Source: JAAAOZ01 sp964496595 (GTDB lineage: Bacteria; Chloroflexota; Anaerolineae; B4-G1; SLSP01). Taken from it: a DNA stretch of 10,500 bases. This document shows, in pieces, positions 1 through 6,599 of the stretch. Within the stretch, counting starts at the first letter, position 1, and each line of letters starts with the position of its first letter. A model generated the notes under the pieces. That model made no database searches. It was given only the letters and a program-made list of their open reading frames with translations, and was not told where the DNA came from. The stretch is taken from assembly GCA_964496595.1 (NCBI GenBank), contig CAZCAI010000155.1:1-10500 (forward strand). The letters run 5' to 3'. The position numbers and the translations under genes are program-made.

Positions 1-78
1 TTTTCCTCTGAAGATCGCTTGTATTTGGGAGGTTTATTTTCTTGGAACGGCCTAAAAGCGCAAGTCGGCTTACCATAG
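1..78 (+). other. Left edge, possible 3' end of a gene
   Basis: Frame 1 is open from the first base to a TAG at 76-78 and would give 25 residues ending in NGLKAQVGLP. Frame 2 is also open to a stop at 53-55, and the - strand is open too, so openness proves little. The last codons fall in a hairpin-forming motif that recurs at 138-156. No product can be named. It may be the tail of a gene running in from the left or simply intergenic sequence. Confidence 0.15.
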
Positions 79-159
79 ATCGATGGATCTGTTGGCCTAC
101 GGAGGCCGACTGAAATGGACGATGCTTCTCGGCATTGAGTCGGCTTTTAGCCGACTTCA
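63..159. repeat. Cluster of inverted repeats built on AGTCGGC
   Basis: AGTCGGC at 63-69 can pair with GCCGACT at 105-111. Inside that span GGCCT (94-98) pairs with AGGCC (103-107). AGTCGGCT (138-145) then pairs with AGCCGACT (149-156) around a TTT loop, and the stem extends by TGA/TCA with one bulged T. The same heptamer is used three times, so this looks like a structured intergenic repeat rather than coding DNA. The function is unknown. Confidence 0.5.
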
Positions 160-165
160 GCTTTG

Positions 166-193
166 AGCCGGGTAGTTCACTGCCCGGCTTTCT
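166..193 (+). terminator. Possible intrinsic terminator
   Basis: AGCCGGG (166-172) and CCCGGCT (183-189) form a 7-bp GC-rich stem with a 10-nt loop, followed by TTTCTT. It could end a transcript entering from the left. The T-tract is interrupted, so this is tentative. Confidence 0.35.
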
Positions 194-225
194 TGATGAC
201 CAACAAAGTTGGTGATAAGATCAAG
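192..225. promoter_or_regulatory. Nested palindrome upstream of the toxin-antitoxin pair, candidate operator
   Basis: ACCAAC (199-204), AAA, GTTGGT (208-213) is a perfect 6-bp inverted repeat. It is nested inside CTTGAT (192-197) and ATCAAG (220-225). RHH antitoxins usually autorepress by binding palindromes just before their own gene, and this one ends 38 bp before the antitoxin start. The role is inferred from position and symmetry only; an RNA hairpin is the alternative. Confidence 0.4.
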
Positions 226-263
226 GTAAGATGCGGGACGTGAGGTTAAGGGAGGAGGTCGCT

Positions 264-512
264 ATGACAATGGAAACGATTGAGGTCAAATTGAACGAGC
301 GCACGTTGGCGCGTCTGAGAAAGATGGCCGCCGAACAGCGCTTGAGCATCGACGCGATGCTGCAAGACATCATCGAACATCTCTCTGAGGTTGAAACGTC
401 ACGTAGCTCTGTCCTGGGGATGTTCTCTCAGGAGCCTGAGTTGCTGGATAGCGTGATCGACGATGTGATGGCCGCCCGCGAGCGTGACCCTTTGAGACAA
501 TCCAATGGATAA
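264..512 (+). CDS. RHH-type antitoxin of a VapBC-like pair
   Basis: This is an 82-residue protein. Residues about 3-38 read as a ribbon-helix-helix DNA-binding fold: a short strand (TIEVKLNERT) followed by two helices. The C-terminal tail (FSQEPELLDSVIDDVMAARE, then a Pro-Leu-Arg ending) is the acidic segment that, in this antitoxin family, wraps the partner toxin and blocks its active site. The ATG at 264 is chosen because GGAGGAGG (251-258) sits 5 nt before it; a longer reading from ATG 231 would place that ribosome site inside the gene. The stop overlaps the toxin start by 8 bp, so the two are probably translationally coupled. The expected role is to neutralise the toxin and repress the operon. 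The family assignment is by recognition, not alignment. Confidence 0.8.
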   Translation: MTMETIEVKLNERTLARLRKMAAEQRLSIDAMLQDIIEHLSEVETSRSSVLGMFSQEPELLDSVIDDVMAARERDPLRQSNG

Positions 513-921
513 AGCTCTTCTTGATACCGATATCTTCTCAGAAGTGCTCAAGGGAATCGATGTCCAGGTCGTCACTCAGGCCAGGCGGTATTATGCCGCC
601 TTTGGTTGCTTTACGATTTCATCCATTACTGTGATGGAGGTTGTAAAGGGATTCCACAAGGTGCAGCGTGAGGAACAAATAGCTCAATTCCTGTCTGGCT
701 TGAATGATGTGGATGTACTTACGTTGGATGTACGCGCGGCGGAATTGGCGGGGAGAATTTACGCTGATCTAGAACGTATTGGTCGACCTATCGGTCGAGC
801 TGATCCGATGGTGGCGGCTATTGCTCTTCGCCACGGCCTTACTTTGGTCACTGGCAATCAACGGCATTATCAACGCATTCAAACGGTGGGGTACGATCTG
901 CGGTTGGATAACTGGCGCTGA
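505..921 (+). CDS. vapC: VapC-type PIN-domain ribonuclease toxin
   Basis: The 138 residues match the usual length of single-domain PIN toxins. The acidic metal site is visible in order: D7 (and D9) in LLDTDIFSE, E45 in TVMEVVKG, D100 in GRADPMVAA, and N118 in TGNQRHY, where many relatives have N or D. These toxins are Mg2+-dependent endoribonucleases that cleave tRNA or rRNA and stop growth when the antitoxin is lost. The start codon lies within the last codons of the antitoxin gene (ATGGATAA) and no strong separate ribosome site is seen, which favours coupled translation. All key residues are present, so the toxin looks intact. The actual RNA target cannot be read from the sequence. Confidence 0.88.
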   Translation: MDKALLDTDIFSEVLKGIDVQVVTQARRYYAAFGCFTISSITVMEVVKGFHKVQREEQIAQFLSGLNDVDVLTLDVRAAELAGRIYADLERIGRPIGRADPMVAAIALRHGLTLVTGNQRHYQRIQTVGYDLRLDNWR

Positions 922-923
922 AT

Positions 924-973
924 ATTCGGGCACGGGGGCCTCTTCGGGGAGGACAAAAGACACCGCCCCGAAT
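924..973. terminator. Inverted repeat between convergent genes, possible bidirectional terminator
   Basis: ATTCGGG (924-930) is complementary to CCCGAAT (967-973), and a smaller CCTC/GAGG hairpin lies between them. It sits right after the vapC stop and just before the cyclase stop coming from the other strand. There is no good U-tract on either side, so termination is a guess from position. Confidence 0.3.
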
Positions 974-990
974 GGAGAACCGTACAACTA

Positions 991-1030
991 TTTATTTATT
1001 CTTCATTCATCATTCGCAATTCTTAATTCC
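991..1030. repeat. AT-rich simple repeat that supplies the end of the cyclase gene
   Basis: A run of ATTC/TTCATT-type units with AATTCTTAATTC spans the stop codon of the - strand cyclase gene. On the - strand it encodes the protein's last residues (GELRIANDE) and its TGA. It resembles the AATTAAGA-type tandem repeat at 5761-5812 on the other side of the gene. Confidence 0.45.
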
Positions 1031-4000
1031 CCCATCTCCCGATTGAACCGACTCCGCTCCAAGAAAATCTGGCGCTCCGCCTCGTCGGTGATCAGATTGG
1101 CGCGCTTCATCATCGCCCCGTGCGCTTGACGCAGGAAATCCTCCGCCGCCGGATCATCCAGCGCCGTGAGCACGTGATAGTGGTTCAGGTAGACCTCCTG
1201 CTCCTCGCCGACGTCCTCCTGCTCGGCCAGCAAGTCGATGGCCGCCTGCGAGACCTCCAGCGCCTTGCGCGGCAGATGCTGCCCCAAATAGGCCTGCCCC
1301 AGGTGCGAGAGATCCGCGATGATCTCGGCTTTGAGGCCCAGGCGCGTGTGGATCTCGTGGGCCTGCTGGATGTACTCCCGCGCCTGATCCCAGCGCTCGC
1401 GACACAGGGCCAGCCGTCCCAGGCCGTAGAGCGAGTAGCTGATCCCCCGCTCGTCCCCGATCTCCTGCCGAAGCTCCAGGGAGCGTTGCAGCGCCGCCTC
1501 GGCCTCCTCGTAATCGCCCAAGTGCAGATGCGCCATCCCTGTGCCGAAGAGCGTGAACCCTTGCCCCATCCGGTCGCCGCCGCGCGTCTTCATCTCCAAG
1601 GCGTGCTGGAACTGCGCCAGCGCCTGATCGTACTTGCCCATGCGCAGCGCCACCCGCGCCGCGTTCGTCAGGTGGATGCCCTCCTGGAACCAGTCCTTGC
1701 GCTCGCGCGCCATGTAGAGCGCCTCCTGATGGCGGCGCGCCGCGTCGCTGTACCGGCCTGTCATAAAATCGATCATCCCCAGGTACATCGTGCTCCACGC
1801 ATCGCCCTCCAGATCATCGACCTGCTGATAAAGTTCGACGGCGCGGAGGAGCGGCGCGCGGGCCTCGTCGTAATCGCCCCGGACGTAATTGAGCACGCCC
1901 AAGGTGTTCAGCGCCGCCGCCTGGCCGGCCACATCCTCTAACGCGCGCTCAATCTCCAGCGCCTCGCGCGCGGTGGCCTCCGCCTCGGCGTAGCGCCCCG
2001 TCGTGAAGTGGAAATCGGCCAGCAGATTGAGCGCGTCGGCGCGGCGACCGACGTCGTCGTGCGCCTCGGCCAGGCTCAGCATCTGCTCGATGTCGGCGCG
2101 GCGCTGCTCCTGCTGCCCGGAGAGGTTGTAGATCCGCTGCCGGGCGGCCAGAATATCGAAGCGCTGCTCCCACTCGCCGCCCATTTCTTCCAAGCGCGCC
2201 AACAGATCCGTGTAGCGCTGCAACGCCGTCTCGTTGGCGAAGGTCGCCTGCGCCACGCGCCCGGCCATCTCCAGATACTTGATCGCCCGGCTCTCGTCAT
2301 CGCTGCGGTGGAAGTGATAGGCCAGCAGATCGCAGACCTGATCCAACTTATCCCCAAACGACTGCTCCAGCGTCTCGCCGATCTTGCGGTGATACTTGCG
2401 GCGCGTCTGCACCAGCAGACTATCGTAGGCCACCTCCTGCACCAGCGCGTCGGGGAAGGCGTAGGCCACGTCACCCTCCGGGCTGGCCAGCGCGTCGGTC
2501 GGGCGGATGAGGCCGCTGCGCTCCAACTGCGCCAGCAGGGCGTCCAACTGCGCATCCTCCGGCGGCGGCGTCAGATCGCGCAGCATCGCCAGTTGGAAGT
2601 GTCGCCCGATGACGGCCGCGATCTGCAACGCCCGCCGCGCGTCCTCCGTGAGCCGGTCGATGCGCGCGACGATGGCCGCCTGGAGCGTATCCGGCACGGT
2701 GATCTGCTCGATCTTGCCCGTGACCTGCCACCGGTTCTCGTCCTTGGGATCGGGCACGACGGCGCCGCTGTCGATGAGGGAGCGGACGACCTCTTCCAGG
2801 TAGAAGGGGTTGCCGGCGGCCTTGTCCAGAATCTCCTTCTCGGTCTCCGGCTGGAACGTCGCGCCGGGGATGAGCTTGCGGAGCAGGGCGCGGCTATCGG
2901 CCTCCGAGAGCGGCGCCAACATCATCTCCGTGTAGCGGTGGGGATAGGCGCTGGCCGCGTGATCGCGCAGGCGCCAGCAGCCCTTGTCGCGCCGCGCCCG
3001 GAAGATGAGGCAGAACATCAGCGGGACGTGGTCGGTCACGCTGAGGAGATCCTGCACCAGCAGCAGCGAGGCCTCATCGGCCCAGTGGAGGTCGTCCAGC
3101 GCGATGACGACCGGCTGGCGGCGGGCCAGCGCCATAAAGAACTCCCGCGCCGCCCAGAAGGTCTGCTTCTGCCGCACGCTCGGATCGAGTTCATCGACCC
3201 ATTTGGCCCACTCGCCCTCCAACTCCAGCCCCAGCAGATGGGCCAAGAAGGGCATCGCCTCGCGCGCCGTCTCCTTGCCCAGCAACTCCTCGCCCTTCTC
3301 CCACAGGACGAAGAGCACGTCATCGGGGCTGGCGTCCTGGCCGAGGCCCAGCGCGCCCTGGAAGACCTGGATCGCTAACCAGTAGCTCATCTGCTCGCTG
3401 AACGAGAGCGATTGCCCCTCCAGCCAGAGCACCTGGTCGGCCTCGTCGGCGCCGTCGTTGTGGGATAGGAGCCAGCTTTTCAGCTCGCGCGTCAGCCGTG
3501 ATTTGCCCAGGCCGCTGTGCCCGATGGTCGCGATAATGCGACCGCGCTTCCGCAGCAGGTCAGTAGCGTTCTCCTTGAGCGTCTGGAACGCCTCGTCGCG
3601 CCCGGTGAGCGGCGCTTCGCCCGAGGCCAGCCCGCGCGTGCGCCCGATCTCCTCCCGGCGCCCGATGACCTCGTAGGTGCGGATGCGGATCTCCTTGCCC
3701 TTGACCTTTATCTCGCCGCGATCCTGCAGCTCGAAGAATGCCGTGACGTGCTCCTGCGTCTTCTGGCTGATCAGGACCTCCCGCCAGCCCGCGTTCGACA
3801 TCAGCCGGGCGGCCATATTGATGTCGTCGCCCATCAGCGTGTATTCCTGGCGCAGATCGGGCGCGCCGGCGTTCCCCGCGAAGAGGTGCCCAGTGTTGAT
3901 GCCGATCCGCTGCCGGAAGCGGTAGATGCCGGAGGGGGTTTGCAGCGCGGCGAAGTTATCGCGCACGGCCTGCTGCATCGCCAGCGCGGTGTAGATCGCG

Positions 4001-5574
4001 CGCACGGGATCATCCTCGTGGGCGCGCGGCGCGCCGAAGAAGACCACCAGCCGGTCGCCGACGGCGTATTGATCCATCCGCGCGACCATGCCCTCGTATT
4101 TTTCCACCACTTCGATCATGTGGACGAAGTAGCGGTTGAGTTGGTCGATGATCAGCTCCGGGTGGGTGTCGCCCAGGTCTTCGATCAGGTCGCTGATGCC
4201 GACGTAGTTGGCGAACATCACCGTGACGGGCCGGTGCTCCGGCGTGATGCGCGCGTCGCCGGGATTGGTCACGATGCGCGAGATCAACTCATTGGAGAGG
4301 TAGGCGGTCAGGCGATTCAACCGCTCCACCAGATAGGTGATCTGCGCGTCAAGCGGCCCCTCCGGCGGCTCCTCTAAGAGCGGGCGCCCCAGGGTGTTGA
4401 TCTCGGCGGGCGGCGCGTGATGCACGAGGTGGAAATCGTCGTCGGGGTCTCTGCTCACCGGCCCGACGGTCACTTGATCGCCCAAGAGCGCGCGCGTCGC
4501 CTCCGTCATCACCACCTCGCCGGGATGCGCGTGGCTTTCGGCCTGCTCGGCCAGGTTGACGGTGTGCCCCGTGGTGACATAGGCCATCGTGCCCTGGTGG
4601 CCGGTTTCTGGGTTGGGGCCGGCGCCGATGTGCGCGGCGAAATACGGCCCGGAGGAGATCCCGCATTTGATCTGGAGCGCGCGCGTCTCGCCGCCGGGCG
4701 CCTCGATGGCGGCGAATTTCTCGTGCTGCATTACCATCTGCATCGCCAGCGCGGCCTGCGTGGCGCGCAATGCGCTGGCGGCCATCCCTGCTCCAAGGGG
4801 ATCGCCTGCTCCAAGGGGATCGCTTGCTCTAAGGGGATCGCCAGATCCCCGTTCACCCTCCGCCGGGAAGAGGCCCAGCAGCGCGTCGCCGCCGAACTTG
4901 AGCAGCGTGCCGCCGTGATCGAAGAGGACGCTCACCAGCTCGGAGAAGAGGCTGTTGATCGTCTCGGTGATCCGCTCCGCGCCGGCCTGGCCCAGCGCCT
5001 TCAGCTTCTCGGAGAGCGGCGTGAAGCCGGAGACATCGCCGAAGAGGAAGGCGCCGTGATACATCCCTCCCGCCGGTTCGCCCGCCGGCTGCGGATGCAG
5101 CACGACCGGGCGCGGCAGATAGGTCTTGCTCGTGCGCAGGAGATAGGTCAGGTGCTCGCCGACCTGCTGGAGGTGGCGCTCGGTGGGGCGGCGCTCCAGC
5201 GGCTCGTAGAGCGCGCCCGGCAGATAGCGCCGGAGATCGCTCAGCATCTCTTTGACGGGACGCGGCGGCGGCAATTGGAGGAGGGCGCCGGGGGCGGCGG
5301 ACGGGGTTTCGATTTGAGCGGGCGCTTGGGCCTGACGCTGGCCCGGCTGAGGCGCAGCGGCTTGCCTCGCGGCGGTGGGTTGGGGCGCTGCCGCCGTTCC
5401 TTGTGCTCCTACAGGATGCGGAACCGGCGCACCGCAGTGAAAGCAATAGGCCGCGTGGGGCGGTAGCAGCGTGTGGCAGTTAGCGCAGACGATGGCGTCC
5501 AGCAGAGATCGACCGCAGCCTAAGCAAAAACGCGCGGCCGGTGGATTTTGCGTTCCGCAATAGGGACATTGCAT
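1003..5574 (-). CDS. Zinc ribbon / tandem class III cyclase / AAA ATPase / TPR signalling protein
   Basis: The 1523 residues start at ATG 5574, preceded by AAGGAG (5581-5586); an in-frame ATG at 5637 would read through repeat DNA. Two zinc ribbons come first (C3, C6, C17, C20; C30, C33, C44, C47), then a Pro/Ala/Gln-rich linker to about 100. Cyclase domain 1 (about 172-380) keeps both metal aspartates, D180 in FGDVSGFT and D230 in KFGGDALLGLF. Cyclase domain 2 (about 448-640) has N456 at the first metal position but keeps D507, T579, N586 and R590. Walker A is GHSGLGKS (685-692) and Walker B is VVIALDDLHWAD (D827, D828). About seven TPRs follow (1178-1452). The order and length match soluble adenylyl cyclase, so a cytosolic, regulated cAMP-forming enzyme is plausible. 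Activity and substrate are inferred. Upstream -35/-10 boxes are visible. Confidence 0.9.
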   Translation of the reverse strand: MQCPYCGTQNPPAARFCLGCGRSLLDAIVCANCHTLLPPHAAYCFHCGAPVPHPVGAQGTAAAPQPTAARQAAAPQPGQRQAQAPAQIETPSAAPGALLQLPPPRPVKEMLSDLRRYLPGALYEPLERRPTERHLQQVGEHLTYLLRTSKTYLPRPVVLHPQPAGEPAGGMYHGAFLFGDVSGFTPLSEKLKALGQAGAERITETINSLFSELVSVLFDHGGTLLKFGGDALLGLFPAEGERGSGDPLRASDPLGAGDPLGAGMAASALRATQAALAMQMVMQHEKFAAIEAPGGETRALQIKCGISSGPYFAAHIGAGPNPETGHQGTMAYVTTGHTVNLAEQAESHAHPGEVVMTEATRALLGDQVTVGPVSRDPDDDFHLVHHAPPAEINTLGRPLLEEPPEGPLDAQITYLVERLNRLTAYLSNELISRIVTNPGDARITPEHRPVTVMFANYVGISDLIEDLGDTHPELIIDQLNRYFVHMIEVVEKYEGMVARMDQYAVGDRLVVFFGAPRAHEDDPVRAIYTALAMQQAVRDNFAALQTPSGIYRFRQRIGINTGHLFAGNAGAPDLRQEYTLMGDDINMAARLMSNAGWREVLISQKTQEHVTAFFELQDRGEIKVKGKEIRIRTYEVIGRREEIGRTRGLASGEAPLTGRDEAFQTLKENATDLLRKRGRIIATIGHSGLGKSRLTRELKSWLLSHNDGADEADQVLWLEGQSLSFSEQMSYWLAIQVFQGALGLGQDASPDDVLFVLWEKGEELLGKETAREAMPFLAHLLGLELEGEWAKWVDELDPSVRQKQTFWAAREFFMALARRQPVVIALDDLHWADEASLLLVQDLLSVTDHVPLMFCLIFRARRDKGCWRLRDHAASAYPHRYTEMMLAPLSEADSRALLRKLIPGATFQPETEKEILDKAAGNPFYLEEVVRSLIDSGAVVPDPKDENRWQVTGKIEQITVPDTLQAAIVARIDRLTEDARRALQIAAVIGRHFQLAMLRDLTPPPEDAQLDALLAQLERSGLIRPTDALASPEGDVAYAFPDALVQEVAYDSLLVQTRRKYHRKIGETLEQSFGDKLDQVCDLLAYHFHRSDDESRAIKYLEMAGRVAQATFANETALQRYTDLLARLEEMGGEWEQRFDILAARQRIYNLSGQQEQRRADIEQMLSLAEAHDDVGRRADALNLLADFHFTTGRYAEAEATAREALEIERALEDVAGQAAALNTLGVLNYVRGDYDEARAPLLRAVELYQQVDDLEGDAWSTMYLGMIDFMTGRYSDAARRHQEALYMARERKDWFQEGIHLTNAARVALRMGKYDQALAQFQHALEMKTRGGDRMGQGFTLFGTGMAHLHLGDYEEAEAALQRSLELRQEIGDERGISYSLYGLGRLALCRERWDQAREYIQQAHEIHTRLGLKAEIIADLSHLGQAYLGQHLPRKALEVSQAAIDLLAEQEDVGEEQEVYLNHYHVLTALDDPAAEDFLRQAHGAMMKRANLITDEAERQIFLERSRFNREMGELRIANDE
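4790..4843. repeat. Three tandem 18-bp units inside the cyclase gene
   Basis: Units at 4790-4807, 4808-4825 and 4826-4843 share the core GCTCCAAGGGGATCGC with one to three changes. Being a multiple of three, they keep frame and encode hexapeptides of the type GDPLGA on the - strand. They fall in the loop just after metal aspartate D230 of cyclase domain 1. Confidence 0.9.
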
Positions 5575-5592
5575 AGGGTGCTCCTTGGAAGG

Positions 5593-5625
5593 CAGTTGCA
5601 AGTTACAAGTTGAAAGTTGAAAGTT
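5593..5625. repeat. Short AAGTTG-type tandem repeat upstream of the cyclase start
   Basis: A degenerate run of GTTGCAAGTTACAAGTTG and GAAAGTTGAAAGTTG units lies immediately upstream of the cyclase ribosome binding site, inside its probable leader. Its low complexity supports the start at 5574 rather than 5637. Confidence 0.6.
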
Positions 5626-5667
5626 GTCCAAAGTCAAAGGCCAAATGTCGAGCGGGCGGTTAAAATC

Positions 5668-5696
5668 ATCATAAGAGGCTTGTGGGTTGGTGTCAA
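5668..5696 (-). promoter_or_regulatory. Sigma70-like promoter for the cyclase gene
   Basis: On the - strand a perfect TTGACA (5691-5696) is followed after 17 bp by TATGAT (5668-5673). This is near-consensus spacing and sequence. It would start transcription near 5660 and give a leader of roughly 85 nt before the ATG at 5574. Confidence 0.65.
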
Positions 5697-5704
5697 GTGT
5701 CCGG

Positions 5705-5732
5705 TTGATCTATCTTGGCCGTAAAGTATAAT
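5705..5732 (+). promoter_or_regulatory. Sigma70-like promoter for the phosphatidylcholine synthase gene
   Basis: TTGATC (5705-5710) and a perfect TATAAT (5727-5732) are 16 bp apart. Transcription would begin near 5740, leaving a leader of about 120 nt that includes the tandem repeat at 5761-5812. Its -35 box is 8 bp from the -35 box of the divergent cyclase promoter. Confidence 0.55.
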
Positions 5733-5760
5733 TCGATATTCGGGTGGGTTTTATGGGGTG

Positions 5761-5812
5761 AGAATTAAGATCAAGAATTAAGATTAAGAACTAAGATTAA
5801 GGATTGAGGGCG
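5761..5812. repeat. 13-bp tandem repeat in the leader of the pcs gene
   Basis: Units of the form AGAATTAAGATTA occur at 5761-5773, 5774-5786 and 5787-5799, with a degenerate fourth at 5800-5812. The first three differ by one or two bases. A period of 13 fits non-coding DNA. Similar AATTAAGAATT sequence ends the cyclase gene at 1011-1030. Confidence 0.8.
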
Positions 5813-5859
5813 AATGAATTGTAAAAGACAATGTGATGTGATGATGTGGGATCGGGCCG

Positions 5860-6585
5860 ATGGCTAAGTTAGTTAATCAGGATGTGCGGGTGTGGCGGGC
5901 GTGGGCGGTGCATGCCTACACCAGCCTGGGGTTGGTGGCGGGATTTATGGCGCTGCGCGCGATGCTTTTTCAAATGGATGCGCAGCTCACGTTTGTGTGG
6001 TTGGGCGTGGCGCTCTTCATCGACGCGACGGACGGCCCGTTCGCCCGGCGCTGGGAGGTCACGCGCTGGACGCCCAACTTCAGCGGGCGCAAGCTCGATG
6101 ATATTGTGGATTATCTCAATTACACTTTTCTTTCGGTCTTCGCCGCCTATCGATTTGGGCTGGTGCCGGCGTGGGGCATGCCGGTGCTGTGGGGCGTGCT
6201 CATCGCTTCCGCCTATGGCTTTTGCGAGGAGTCGGCGAAGACGGACGATGGCTACTTCACCGGCTTCCCCTCGTATTGGGACATCATCGTTTTCTATCTC
6301 TACCTGCTGGATGGGCCGGGATGGATCAACGCGCTGATTTTTGCCATCTTCGCCGTGTTGGTCTTCGTGCGAGTGAAGTACATCACCTGGAAGACGAAGA
6401 TCCTCCATAACGTGACCCTTGTGCTGAGCATGGCGTGGTGCGTCAGCCTGCTGGCCTTGATCGTGCTCTTTGAGCGAGCGCCGCTGTGGCTGGTGTGGCT
6501 CTCGCTGTTGTATCCGATCTATCACTTTGGCCTGTCGTTCTATTTGCACCTTACGGGACGGAGTACGCAAGCCAATGCTGAATAG
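5860..6585 (+). CDS. pcs: Phosphatidylcholine synthase, CDP-alcohol phosphotransferase family
   Basis: The 241-residue integral membrane enzyme is expected to join choline to CDP-diacylglycerol, giving phosphatidylcholine and CMP in one step. The family motif is complete: D55, D58-G59, A62-R63, G76, D80 and D84, with 12 residues between AR and G instead of the usual eight. That spacing, the TPNFSG segment and the later AKTDDGYFTGFPSYW (126-140) are what I recall of bacterial Pcs enzymes rather than of phosphatidylglycerol-phosphate or phosphatidylserine synthases. Hydrophobic spans lie at about 13-37, 44-54, 87-122, 141-172 and 183-230. The ribosome site before ATG 5860 is weak. The next gene begins 14 bp after the stop, so the two are likely one operon. 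Choline as substrate is inferred from family resemblance. Confidence 0.85.
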   Translation: MAKLVNQDVRVWRAWAVHAYTSLGLVAGFMALRAMLFQMDAQLTFVWLGVALFIDATDGPFARRWEVTRWTPNFSGRKLDDIVDYLNYTFLSVFAAYRFGLVPAWGMPVLWGVLIASAYGFCEESAKTDDGYFTGFPSYWDIIVFYLYLLDGPGWINALIFAIFAVLVFVRVKYITWKTKILHNVTLVLSMAWCVSLLALIVLFERAPLWLVWLSLLYPIYHFGLSFYLHLTGRSTQANAE

Positions 6586-6599
6586 CAAAGTGAGGCTGT

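Noticed and set aside
1..230. CRISPR-like interpretation of the repeated AGTCGGC motifs
   Set aside because: Copies are short, inverted, and not separated by uniform spacers.
1120..5466. Long + strand open frames opposite the cyclase gene (for example 2008-3378, 3517-4377, 4417-5466)
   Set aside because: They lie wholly antisense to a gene with clear domain motifs. Their translations are rich in Arg, Leu, Gln and Val with no recognisable motif, as expected from the complement of GC-rich codons.
5575..5637. Upstream ATG at 5637 for the cyclase
   Set aside because: The extra 21 codons consist of simple repeat and the true ribosome site; the AAGGAG is correctly placed for 5574.
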